Source: Skermanella mucosa | GTDB lineage: Bacteria; Pseudomonadota; Alphaproteobacteria; Azospirillales; Azospirillaceae | Assembly (NCBI RefSeq): GCF_016765655.2 | Contig: NZ_CP086106.1 | Coordinates: 917,501 to 981,500, forward strand | Length of the DNA stretch: 64,000 nt | Direction of reading: 5' to 3' | Part shown: in pieces, positions 17,595 through 25,737 of the stretch | Numbering within the stretch: position 1 is the stretch's first letter | Layout of the letters: each line of letters begins with the position of its first letter | Made by a program: the position numbers and the translations under genes | The notes under the pieces: generated by a model | Told to the model about the DNA's origin: nothing | Databases searched by the model: none | Seen by the model: the letters and a program-made list of their open reading frames with translations, nothing else

Positions 17595-18506
17595 ATGGCC
17601 GGAAGCCCGTCCCGCCGCCGGGAACTCAGCCGGATGCTCAGCCGGATCAGCCGGGCCGACGTGCGGCAGACGCTGGCCGGGCACGGCGATACGGCCACGC
17701 CGGACCGACCCGCATACCGCATCGGCGTCACCGGCGCGCCGGGTGCCGGCAAGAGCACGCTGATCGCCCGCCTCGCCGCGCGCCGGCTGGAACGGACCGC
17801 CGGAGAGGTCGCCGTGCTGGCGATCGACCCGACCAGCCCGATCACCCACGGGTCGATCCTGGGCGACCGCGTCCGGATGGACGCCATCGCCGGCGACCCC
17901 CGCCTCTATATCCGCTCCCTTCCGAGCCGGGGCAGCCATGACGGCCTGGCCGACAACCTGCCGGACCTGCTGCTGGCGCTGGACCGGTACGGCTTCGACG
18001 AGGCGCTGGTCGAGACGGTGGGGGTAGGGCAGGCCGAGCATGCGGTACGCACCCTGGTCGATACGGTCGTGCTGGTGCTCCATCCCGAATCGGGGGACAG
18101 CGTCCAGGCCATGAAGGCCGGCATCCTGGAGATCGCCGACATCTACGTGGTCAACAAGGCCGACCTGCCCGGCGCCCGGAAGACCGCCGCCGAAATCCGC
18201 GCCGTCACGCGGCGGGTGGGGGACGGCGGCGACTGGACGCCGCCCGTGGTGCTGTGCGCCCAGGGCGACGAGGCCGGCTTGGCGGAGCTGGACGGGGCGG
18301 TGGAGCGGCATCGCGCCTGGGCGGCGGAACGCCGCGACGCCGGTGCGATGCGCCTCGCGCGCGCCCGGCACCATGCCCAGGCGCTGCTGTCCCGCCGGGC
18401 CGCCGAACTGGTCGAGGAGGCCGATCCCGCCCTGTTCGACGGGCCGCCGGAGGACATTTACCGCCGGGTCCTTCGCCGATGGGCCGATGATTTGGGAAGC
18501 GAATAA
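17595..18506 (+). CDS. meaB: MeaB/ArgK-type G-protein chaperone of B12 mutase
   Basis: A 303-residue P-loop GTPase of the MeaB/MMAA family, which loads and protects adenosylcobalamin in acyl-CoA mutases. The P-loop GAPGAGKST lies at 48-56; VLAIDPTSPITHGSILGDR is the switch/metal region; VETVGVGQAE and VVNKADL complete the G motifs. I prefer ATG 17595, six bases behind GAGGGGGG, over ATG 17589, which abuts it. Family members dedicated to one mutase are usually encoded beside it, as here, so this copy probably serves the split mutase just upstream. Confidence 0.93.
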   Translation: MAGSPSRRRELSRMLSRISRADVRQTLAGHGDTATPDRPAYRIGVTGAPGAGKSTLIARLAARRLERTAGEVAVLAIDPTSPITHGSILGDRVRMDAIAGDPRLYIRSLPSRGSHDGLADNLPDLLLALDRYGFDEALVETVGVGQAEHAVRTLVDTVVLVLHPESGDSVQAMKAGILEIADIYVVNKADLPGARKTAAEIRAVTRRVGDGGDWTPPVVLCAQGDEAGLAELDGAVERHRAWAAERRDAGAMRLARARHHAQALLSRRAAELVEEADPALFDGPPEDIYRRVLRRWADDLGSE

Positions 18507-18618
18507 TCCGCATTACGACGATCCGGGGTGGCTCCCGCCGCCCGGATGGTCTTAAATGAATGAAAAGAGGGAGAAAATCCCCGGGACAAGAATGCAATCA
18601 GAAGAGGAGGAGACGTTC

Positions 18619-19647
18619 ATGGGAAATATAAGCATGTGGAAGACGGGCAGGTTCCTGACCGGATTAGCGCTGGGTGCTGCTCTGACCCTGTCGGCCGCGG
18701 CGGCCGGTGCCCAGACCCTCAAGATTTCCCACCAGTGGAAGGCGCAGACCGATGCCCGCGACCGCGCCGTCCGGGTGTTCGTGGAGGAGGTCGGCAAGAA
18801 GGCGCCCGACCTGAAGTTCCGGATCTTCCCCGGACGCTCGCTGATCCAGAACCCGGTCGCCCAGTTCGACTCGCTCCAGAACAATTCGCTGGAGATGGCG
18901 ATCTACCCGCTGGTCTACGCCGTGGGCAAGGTGCCGGAGTTCTCCATCACCATCATGCCCGGCCTGGTCAGCAACCTGGACGAGGCGGTCAAGCTGAAGG
19001 ACTCCGCCTACCATAAGCGACTCCAGGAGATCGCCCACGCCAACGGCGTCCATATCGTCACCTGGTGGTGGACGCCCGGAGGCTTCGCGTCGAAGAACCG
19101 GGAGATCCAGGGGCCGGATACGGTCAGCGGCCTCAAGATGCGCGCGGCCGATCCCTATTTCGAGACGGTCCTCCAGGCGGCCGGCGCCTCCGTCCAGTCC
19201 ATGCCCTCCACCGAGATCTACTCGGCGCTCCAGACCGGCGTACTCGACGGCGTCATGACCTCGGCGGAAAGCTTCGTCAGCATGCGGATCTACGAGCAGA
19301 CCAGCAACGCGACGGTCGGCGGCGACAACATCCTGTTCATGCTGCTCCAGCCGCTGATCATGTCCAAGCAGGCCTGGGACAACCTGACGCCGGACCAGCA
19401 GAAGGCGTTCGAGGAGGCGGCCACGGTCAGCGAGGAGTTCTTCAACGGCCTCCAGCGGGAGGCGGACGCCGAGATGCGGAAGGCGTTCGAGGAGGCCGGT
19501 GCCGACGTGAGGCCGCTGACCGACGCGGAGTTCGAAGCCTGGGTCGACCTGGCGCGCGAGACCGCCTGGAAGAAGTTCGAAACCGAAGTCCCCAACGGCA
19601 AGGAACTGATCGGGCTGGTCGAGACCTCGCTCCAGAACGCCCAGTAA
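18619..19647 (+). CDS. dctP: TRAP transporter substrate-binding protein (DctP family)
   Basis: A 342-residue periplasmic TRAP receptor. The ATG at 18619 follows GAGGAGGAG and opens a signal peptide (RFLTGLALGAALTLSAAAAG) ending AGA/Q. The mature domain contains Arg175 in SGLKMRAADPYFETVL, the position of the arginine that clamps the substrate carboxylate in DctP proteins. This points to an organic acid ligand, in line with the CoA-transferase upstream. It begins 112 bases after meaB, and a hairpin separates it from the membrane subunits. Confidence 0.93.
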   Translation: MGNISMWKTGRFLTGLALGAALTLSAAAAGAQTLKISHQWKAQTDARDRAVRVFVEEVGKKAPDLKFRIFPGRSLIQNPVAQFDSLQNNSLEMAIYPLVYAVGKVPEFSITIMPGLVSNLDEAVKLKDSAYHKRLQEIAHANGVHIVTWWWTPGGFASKNREIQGPDTVSGLKMRAADPYFETVLQAAGASVQSMPSTEIYSALQTGVLDGVMTSAESFVSMRIYEQTSNATVGGDNILFMLLQPLIMSKQAWDNLTPDQQKAFEEAATVSEEFFNGLQREADAEMRKAFEEAGADVRPLTDAEFEAWVDLARETAWKKFETEVPNGKELIGLVETSLQNAQ

Positions 19648-19671
19648 GGTAAGAACGAAGAAAAGAAAGAT

Positions 19672-19697
19672 GCGGGGGTCGTCGAGCCGGCCCCCGC
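19672..19697 (+). promoter_or_regulatory. Intercistronic hairpin between dctP and dctQ
   Basis: GCGGGGG (19672-19678) pairs with CCCCCGC (19691-19697), extendable inward by three pairs including one G-U, in the 76-base gap between binding-protein and membrane-subunit genes. There is no T-run. Such hairpins often stabilise the upstream mRNA or partly terminate it, so that binding protein exceeds membrane subunits. Inference from position. Confidence 0.45.
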
Positions 19698-19723
19698 GAA
19701 TGCCAAACGGGGGAGGACAGTCG

Positions 19724-20293
19724 ATGCGTGCAGTGATCGCGCTGATCGACCGCCTGTCGATATCATGTGCCGTCGTGGCGTCGGTGCTGCTGGCATCGGC
19801 GGTCGTGATCGTCTGTTACATGGTCGTGATCAGGACGTTAGGTTACTCCAGCTATTGGGAGATCGAGGCGTCGATCTACATGGTCGTCGCCGCGACCTTC
19901 CTCGCGTCGCCCTATACGCTGATGACCAGGGGGCATGTCTCGGTCGATTTCCTGCCCTGGATGATGGGGCCGCGCGGCGCCCGCGCGATCCAGGCCGTGA
20001 TCGCGGTGGTCGGGATCGTCATCTGCCTCTACATGGCCTGGCTCGGCTGGCACCTCACGCTCGAGGCGATCGCGAGCGACGAGCGAAGCACCAGCATGTG
20101 GCGCCCGGTCAAATGGCCGCTCTACGTCATGATGCCGATCGGCCTCGGCCTGACCGCCCTCCAGTATCTGGCGGAGATCTTCCGGAGCGCTTCGGACGAG
20201 GCACCGGCCAAGGCGCCCCTGCCGCGGATGGAGGCGATCCCGGAACCTGCCCCCGGACGGAACGAACATGAACGGAGGGTTTCCGCCCGATGA
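19724..20293 (+). CDS. dctQ: TRAP transporter small permease subunit (DctQ family)
   Basis: A 189-residue membrane protein with four predicted helices and the DctQ-type central motif SSYWEIEASIYMVVAATFLASP. The start at ATG 19724 follows GGGGGAGGAC. The hydrophilic C-terminal tail (from about residue 155) is charged and proline-rich. It forms the inner-membrane complex with DctM, whose start overlaps its stop by four bases. Confidence 0.93.
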   Translation: MRAVIALIDRLSISCAVVASVLLASAVVIVCYMVVIRTLGYSSYWEIEASIYMVVAATFLASPYTLMTRGHVSVDFLPWMMGPRGARAIQAVIAVVGIVICLYMAWLGWHLTLEAIASDERSTSMWRPVKWPLYVMMPIGLGLTALQYLAEIFRSASDEAPAKAPLPRMEAIPEPAPGRNEHERRVSAR

Positions 20294-21600
20294 CCGAACT
20301 CCAGATCGGCTCCCTCATCCTGGTCTGCACCACCCTGGTGCTGTTTTCCGGAATCCCGATCGCGTTCGGGCTGACCGTCGTCTCGATCGCTTTCCTCTAC
20401 GTCTTCGACGGGCCGGGCAGCCTGTCGGCCGTGCCGCGCACCTTCCTGGACGAGATCAGCGGCTTCGCGCTGCTCGCGGTGCCGATGTTCGTGCTGCTCG
20501 GCTCCCTGATCGGGTCGTCCCGGGCGGGCGCCGACATCTACGAGGCGCTTCACCGATGGCTGGCCCGCGTGCCGGGCGGGCTGGTGATCGCCAACATCGG
20601 CGCCTGCGGCCTGTTCTCCGCGCTGTCCGGCTCCAGCCCGGCGACCGCCGCCGCGATCGGCAAGGTCGGCGTGCCGGAGATGCTGAAGCGCGGCTGCCCG
20701 GCGGGCCTCGCGACCGGCGCGATCGCGGCGGGCGGGACGCTGGGCATCCTGATCCCGCCGTCGGTCACCATGATCCTGTACGGCGTCGCGACCGAGACCT
20801 CGATCGGGCGGCTGTTCGTCGCCGGCGTCGTTCCGGGCGTCCTTCTCGTGGTGGTCTTCTGCGTCTACGCCTGGGCCGCCACCGCCTTCGCCGAGCGGCA
20901 CGTCGACCAGCCGCGCGACCATTATACGCTCAAGGAGAAGATACGCGCCTCGGGCACGGTGGCGCCCCTATTCGGTATCATCGCGCTGATCATCGTGGCG
21001 CTGTACGGCGGATACGCGACCCCGTCCGAGATCGCGGCGCTGGCGGCCATGCTGGCGTTCCTGTACGTGGCGCTGGTCTACCGCATCGTGAACCGGGAGA
21101 ACCTGTGGCCGATCTTCGGCAACGCGGTGCGCGAGAGCTGCATGATCCTGCTGATCATCGCGGCATCGGGCCTGTTCTCCTACATGATGTCGCTGCTCTA
21201 CGTGACCCAGACCATGGCCGACATGCTGGTCGGCTGGGAGTTGAACCGCTGGGTCATGCTGCTGGTGGTCAACGTCTTCCTGCTGGTGGCCGGCTGCTTC
21301 CTGCCGCCGGTCGCGCTGATCCTGATGACCATGCCGATCCTCCAGCCGGTGCTGGAGGCCAACAATTTCGACATGATCTGGTTCGGCGTGCTGATGACGA
21401 TCAACCTGGAGATCGGCCTGATCACGCCGCCGGTCGGGCTCAACCTGTACATCCTGCGGAACGTGGCGCCTCAGGTGCCGCTGATGACCGTGCTGTGGGG
21501 ATCGGTTCCCTTCGTCCTGATCATGATGGGGTTCATGGTGCTGCTCTGCTTCGTTCCCGGCATCGCCCTGTGGCTGCCCAACCAGATGTTCGGCCCCTGA
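20290..21600 (+). CDS. dctM: TRAP transporter large permease subunit (DctM family)
   Basis: A 436-residue polytopic protein (about 12 helices) of the DctM family, the channel-forming part of the sodium-coupled TRAP importer. Characteristic segments are SSPATAAAIGKVGVPEM, GTLGILIPPSVTMILYG and EIGLITPPVGLNLYILRN. The length is standard. It overlaps dctQ upstream, and its stop TGA shares a base with the next start (TGATG), so transport and the following crotonase are translationally coupled. Confidence 0.95.
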   Translation: MTELQIGSLILVCTTLVLFSGIPIAFGLTVVSIAFLYVFDGPGSLSAVPRTFLDEISGFALLAVPMFVLLGSLIGSSRAGADIYEALHRWLARVPGGLVIANIGACGLFSALSGSSPATAAAIGKVGVPEMLKRGCPAGLATGAIAAGGTLGILIPPSVTMILYGVATETSIGRLFVAGVVPGVLLVVVFCVYAWAATAFAERHVDQPRDHYTLKEKIRASGTVAPLFGIIALIIVALYGGYATPSEIAALAAMLAFLYVALVYRIVNRENLWPIFGNAVRESCMILLIIAASGLFSYMMSLLYVTQTMADMLVGWELNRWVMLLVVNVFLLVAGCFLPPVALILMTMPILQPVLEANNFDMIWFGVLMTINLEIGLITPPVGLNLYILRNVAPQVPLMTVLWGSVPFVLIMMGFMVLLCFVPGIALWLPNQMFGP

Positions 21601-22385
21601 TGGCGGGGACCATCCGCTTCGAGAGCCGCGACGGGATCGGGTTCGTCGTCATCGACAACCCGCCCCGCCGCAACGCGCTGACCGTCGGCATGTGGGCGGC
21701 GCTGGGCGAGCTGGTCCGCGGGATCGACCGCGAGGGTGGGCACCGCTGCCTGGTCCTGCGCGGTGCCGGAGAGGAGGCCTTCGCCTCGGGCGCCGACATC
21801 AGCGAGTTCGAGCACGAGCGGTCCGACCGCGAGCAGGTGACCCGCTACCACGAGCGCTATGTCGGCCCGGGGCTGGCCTCCCTGCTGGAGTGCGGCATCC
21901 CGACGGTCGCCATGATCCGGGGCACCTGCATGGGCGGCGGTCTGGAGATCGCGACCTGCTGCGACATCCGGATCGCCGCCGACGACGCGAAGCTCGGAAT
22001 CCCGATCAGCCGCATGGGCTTTCCCCTGGCGTTCGGCGAGACCGAACTGCTGTTCAGGCTCCATGGCCGGGGCATCGCGGCCGAACTCCTGCTGGAGGGC
22101 CGGATCTACGACGCGCAGGAGGCCCTGTCCAAGGGGCTGGTCGAGCGGGTCGTCCCGGCGGAGCGGCTGGAGGAGGAGGCGCTGGCGACCGCCCGCCGGG
22201 TCGCCGCCGGGTCGCCCAAGGCGCACCGGAGCACCAAGGCCCAGTTCCTGCGCCTGCTGCGCGATCCGTCGCCCGTCACCGCCGAGGAGCGCGCCCGGTC
22301 CTACGATTTCGCCGATACCGAGGACTACCGGATCGGCTACCGGGCGTTCCTGCAAAAGGTCAAGCCGGTCTTCGAGGGACGGTGA
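21600..22385 (+). CDS. Enoyl-CoA hydratase/isomerase family protein (crotonase)
   Basis: A 261-residue crotonase. The oxyanion-hole motifs FASGADISEF (61-70) and GGGLEIATCCD (112-122, Glu116) are intact. The position of the second hydratase glutamate falls at about residue 136 in AKLGIPISRMG and is not acidic, so simple syn-hydration is doubtful; isomerase, hydrolase or decarboxylase activity is possible. It differs clearly from the decarboxylase-like crotonase at the start of the cluster. It starts one base into the dctM stop and is followed by a 96-base gap before larA. Its position links the transporter to a later step in the same acyl-CoA pathway. Confidence 0.88.
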   Translation: MAGTIRFESRDGIGFVVIDNPPRRNALTVGMWAALGELVRGIDREGGHRCLVLRGAGEEAFASGADISEFEHERSDREQVTRYHERYVGPGLASLLECGIPTVAMIRGTCMGGGLEIATCCDIRIAADDAKLGIPISRMGFPLAFGETELLFRLHGRGIAAELLLEGRIYDAQEALSKGLVERVVPAERLEEEALATARRVAAGSPKAHRSTKAQFLRLLRDPSPVTAEERARSYDFADTEDYRIGYRAFLQKVKPVFEGR

Positions 22386-22481
22386 CGGTCCGGCGCAGGG
22401 GTGGTCGGCATAACTGATTGTTTCCCGAACCTGTTATCTCCTTCAGAATGACGCGACCAACGTTCCGCTGAGGAGATGGCC

Positions 22482-23780
22482 ATGCAGCCGTTCAAGACCG
22501 TCGATATCGCCTTCGGCCGGGGTCACCTGACCGTGGGTCTGCCCGAAGAGGCCGAGGTGACGGTGATCCGGAAGGCCACCCTGCCGAAGCTGGCCGACCA
22601 GGACGGCGCGGTCCGGGCCGCCTTCGCGAACCCCGTGGATTCGGCGCCGCTCGCGGAGCTGGCCAAGGGCCGGGGCAGCGCCTGCATCCTGATCTGCGAC
22701 ATCACCCGGCCGGTGCCCAACCGCCTGTTCCTCCGACCGATGATCCAGACCCTGGCCGAGGCCGGCATCCCCAAGGACCGCATCACCGTGCTGGTCGCGA
22801 CCGGCCTGCACCGGCCCAACGAGGGCGCCGAGCTGGCCGAGCTGGTCGGCGACCCCTGGGTGCTGGAGAATGTCCGCGTCGAGAACCACTTCGCCATGCG
22901 CGACGAGGACCATGCGGACCTCGGCCGCACCGCCACCCGGAACACGCCGGTCCGTATCGACCGCCGCTTCCTGGACGCCGACCTGCGGATCGCGACCGGG
23001 CTGGTCGAGCCGCATTTCATGGCCGGCTGGTCGGGCGGCCGCAAGGTGGTGGCGCCCGGCGTCGCCGGGCACGAGACGATCCGGACTTTCCATTCCGCCC
23101 GGTTCATGGAGGACCCGCTGGCGGTCCAGTGCAACCTGGTCGGCAACCCCCTGCACGAGGAGCAGCTGGAGATCGTCCGCATGATCGGCGAGATCTACGC
23201 GCTCAACACGGTGATCGACGAGGATCGCGATCTCGTCCACGTCACCTTCGGCGAGATCATCGCCAGCCACCTTGCCGCCGTCGGCTTCATCCAGGACGTG
23301 ACCCGGATCAGGCTGCCCCAGCGCTTCAAGACCGTCGTCACCTCCTCGGCGGGCTACCCGCTGGACAAGACCTATTACCAGACGGTCAAGGGCATGGTGA
23401 CGCCGCTCGACATCCTGGAGCCGGGCGGCACCCTGATCATCGCGTCGGAATGCTCCGAAGGCATGGGCTCCAAGGAGTTCCGCGCCGCCCAGGAGCGTCT
23501 GGTCGAGCTCGGGCCGGAGCGGTTCCTCGCCACCCTGACCGCCAAGTCCCTGGCCGAGGTGGACGAGTGGCAGACCGAGATGCAGCTGAAGCCCATGCGG
23601 ATCGGCCGGGTCCAGCTCTACACCTCCGGCCTCGACGAGGAGGAGCGGCGGATCACCGCGGTCGAGGTGATCGGCGACCTGGACGAAGCGGTCGCCGAGA
23701 GCATCCGGCGCCACGGCGACAGCCGCGTCGCGGTGATCCCGGAAGGACCCTACGTCGTCCCCGTCGTCGAGGCGGCATGA
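22482..23780 (+). CDS. larA: LarA-family nickel-pincer-dependent 2-hydroxyacid racemase
   Basis: A 432-residue LarA protein (DUF2088). The residues that hold the nickel-pincer nucleotide and act in hydride transfer in Lactobacillus LarA are recognisable: His110 in ATGLHRP, His178 in VEPHFMAGW, Lys188 in SGGRK (the covalent cofactor lysine) and His204 in TFHS. The family racemises or epimerises 2-hydroxyacids, not only lactate, so the substrate is open. I place the start at ATG 22482, six bases after AGGAG, rather than the ATG at 22476 which abuts it. It is followed by larC, larE and larB with four-base overlaps, so enzyme and cofactor synthesis are coupled. Confidence 0.93.
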   Translation: MQPFKTVDIAFGRGHLTVGLPEEAEVTVIRKATLPKLADQDGAVRAAFANPVDSAPLAELAKGRGSACILICDITRPVPNRLFLRPMIQTLAEAGIPKDRITVLVATGLHRPNEGAELAELVGDPWVLENVRVENHFAMRDEDHADLGRTATRNTPVRIDRRFLDADLRIATGLVEPHFMAGWSGGRKVVAPGVAGHETIRTFHSARFMEDPLAVQCNLVGNPLHEEQLEIVRMIGEIYALNTVIDEDRDLVHVTFGEIIASHLAAVGFIQDVTRIRLPQRFKTVVTSSAGYPLDKTYYQTVKGMVTPLDILEPGGTLIIASECSEGMGSKEFRAAQERLVELGPERFLATLTAKSLAEVDEWQTEMQLKPMRIGRVQLYTSGLDEEERRITAVEVIGDLDEAVAESIRRHGDSRVAVIPEGPYVVPVVEAA

Positions 23781-24949
23781 CCCTCCGCCACATCCACCTG
23801 GACGCCGTCGGGGGCATCGCCGGCGACATGTTCGTGGCTGCCCTGGTCGATGCGGTGCCGGTGCTGCGGGACCGGGTGCTCGATGACGCCGCCGCCGTCC
23901 TGCCGCCCCGGGCCGGAACGCCCGTGTTCTCGACCGGAGCCAGCGCCGGGATCTCGGTGCTGCGCTTCGGCCTGGAGGGCGGACGGGACGGCGGCCATGA
24001 CCACCATGAAGGCTACGGCAGCTACCGGCACATGGCCGGGCTGATCCGGGAGGCCCGCCTGTCCGAGGGAACCGCCGGCCACGCGGTCGCGATCCTGACC
24101 CTTCTGGCGGAAGCCGAAGCGGCGATCCACGGCGTTCCGGTCGAGCAGGTCCATTTCCACGAGATCGGCGATTGGGACAGCCTGATGGACGTGGTCGCGG
24201 CCGGCTCGGTCGCCGCGGCGCTCGAGTCCACCTGGAGCGTTTCCGACCTGCCGCTGGGCGGCGGGCGGGTCCGCGCTGCCCACGGAATGCTGCCGGTACC
24301 GGCCCCGGCGACCGCGCGCCTCCTGGAAGGGTTCGACTGGCGCGACGACGGCGTGTCCGGCGAACGGGTCACCCCGACCGGCGCCGCCATCCTGCGCCAC
24401 CTGGTGAAGGGTCCCGGCCGTCCCGGCGGGCGGCTGAAGGCGACCGGGAGCGGGGCCGGCACGCGGGAACTGCCGGGCATGCCCAACATCCTGCGGGCCC
24501 TGGTGTTCGACACGGCCGCCGCGGAAAGCCGGAATATCGGGCAGGAGGTGGCGGTGCTCAGCTTCGACGTGGACGACATGACGGGCGAGGAGATCGGCGT
24601 CGCCGCCGACCGGCTCCGCGCGCTGGACGGCGTGCTCGACCTGGCGCTGGCGCCCCTGGCCGGCAAGAAGGGCCGCCCGCTCACCGGGTTCCGCCTGCTG
24701 GTGCGCCCCGACGCCCTGGCCCCCGTCCGGGAACGTTGCCTGCTGGAGACCTCCACCATCGGGCTGCGCTGGCGGACGGAGCGGCGGACGGTCCTGTCCC
24801 GCGTGTCCTCCGGCGAGACGGTCCGGGTCAAGCGGGTGGAGCGGCCCGGCGGCGCGACCACCGCCAAGGCGGAGAGCGACGACCTCGCCGGGATCGACGG
24901 CCTCGCCGCCCGGCGGGCGTGCAAGGCCGAAGCGGAGTCTGGTCGATGA
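23777..24949 (+). CDS. larC: LarC, nickel insertase for pincer cofactor
   Basis: A 390-residue LarC, a CTP-dependent cyclometallase that inserts nickel into the pincer nucleotide. The N terminus HIHLDAVGGIAGDMFVAALVD and the segment VEQVHFHEIGDWDSLMDVVA are family hallmarks, followed by a histidine-containing loop HDHHEGYGSYRHM near residue 74. In L. plantarum the gene is split and needs a ribosomal frameshift; here it is one uninterrupted frame. It overlaps larA and larE by ATGA at both ends. Confidence 0.95.
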   Translation: MTLRHIHLDAVGGIAGDMFVAALVDAVPVLRDRVLDDAAAVLPPRAGTPVFSTGASAGISVLRFGLEGGRDGGHDHHEGYGSYRHMAGLIREARLSEGTAGHAVAILTLLAEAEAAIHGVPVEQVHFHEIGDWDSLMDVVAAGSVAAALESTWSVSDLPLGGGRVRAAHGMLPVPAPATARLLEGFDWRDDGVSGERVTPTGAAILRHLVKGPGRPGGRLKATGSGAGTRELPGMPNILRALVFDTAAAESRNIGQEVAVLSFDVDDMTGEEIGVAADRLRALDGVLDLALAPLAGKKGRPLTGFRLLVRPDALAPVRERCLLETSTIGLRWRTERRTVLSRVSSGETVRVKRVERPGGATTAKAESDDLAGIDGLAARRACKAEAESGR

Positions 24950-25737
24950 GCGCGCAGGAAGCCCAGGCCCGCCTCGTCGCGGCGCTCGACCGTCATGACG
25001 AACTGGTGATCGCGGTTTCCGGCGGGGTGGACAGCATGACGCTGGCCTTCGTGGCGCACCGGTTCTCCCGCGGGCGCGTTTCCATGCTGCACGCGGTCTC
25101 CCCGGCCGTCCCGTCCCATGCCACGGCGCGCGTTCGCGACCATGCCGGGCGGGAGGGCTGGGACCTCGCCGTCGCCGACGCGGGGGAGTTCGCCGACCCG
25201 CGCTACCGCGCCAACCCTGTGAACCGCTGCTTCTTCTGCAAATCGAACCTGTACGACCGCATCCGCTCGGTCACCGAAGGGACGGTCGCCTCCGGCACAA
25301 ACCTGGACGACCTGGGCGATTTCCGGCCCGGGCTCAAGGCGGCGTCCCAGCGGGGCGTCGTGCATCCCTTCGTGGAAGCCGGCATCGACAAGGCGACGGT
25401 GCGGGCGCTCGCCCGGCTCCACGGCCTGGACGATCTCGCGGAACTGCCGGCCCAGCCCTGCCTGTCCAGCCGGGTCGAGACCGGCATCGCCATCGACGCC
25501 GACGACCTGGGCTTCATCGATCAGGTCGAGACCGCCGTCGCGGCCTTGGTCCCGGCCGGGTCCAGCGTCCGCTGCCGGATCACCCATGCCGGCGTCGCCC
25601 TGGAACTGGACGACCCCGAAGCCGCCGGCGAGGCCGCCGGGCGCCTGGTCTCGGACCTGTGCGCCCGCACCGGCCGCACCTTCGGCGGCGTGCGCCCCTA
25701 CCGCCGGGGCTCCGCCTTCCTGCGGAACACACCATGA
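24946..25737 (+). CDS. larE: LarE, ATP-dependent sulfur insertase
   Basis: A 263-residue PP-loop ATP pyrophosphatase that adenylates the pincer precursor and adds sulfur. The PP-loop SGGVDS is at 25-30. Cys172 in PCLSSR matches the sacrificial cysteine (Cys176) of L. plantarum LarE. Cys95 and Cys98 in NRCFFCKS give a third and fourth sulfur in reach, so a cluster-bound, catalytic form of sulfur transfer is possible. It overlaps larC and larB by four bases each. Confidence 0.95.
   Translation: MSAQEAQARLVAALDRHDELVIAVSGGVDSMTLAFVAHRFSRGRVSMLHAVSPAVPSHATARVRDHAGREGWDLAVADAGEFADPRYRANPVNRCFFCKSNLYDRIRSVTEGTVASGTNLDDLGDFRPGLKAASQRGVVHPFVEAGIDKATVRALARLHGLDDLAELPAQPCLSSRVETGIAIDADDLGFIDQVETAVAALVPAGSSVRCRITHAGVALELDDPEAAGEAAGRLVSDLCARTGRTFGGVRPYRRGSAFLRNTP

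Noticed and set aside
18521-18547. Hairpin ATCCGGG/CCCGGAT after meaB as a terminator
   Set aside because: Only 7 bp with a 13-base loop and no T-run; too weak to claim a transcript end inside the cluster.
13575-22385. Standard propionate (methylmalonyl-CoA) degradation operon
   Set aside because: No propionyl-CoA carboxylase or methylmalonyl-CoA epimerase is present, and a CoA-transferase and TRAP importer take their place.
23777-24949. Programmed frameshift in larC
   Set aside because: The frame is continuous from MTLRHIHLDAVGG to the stop; no shift is needed.
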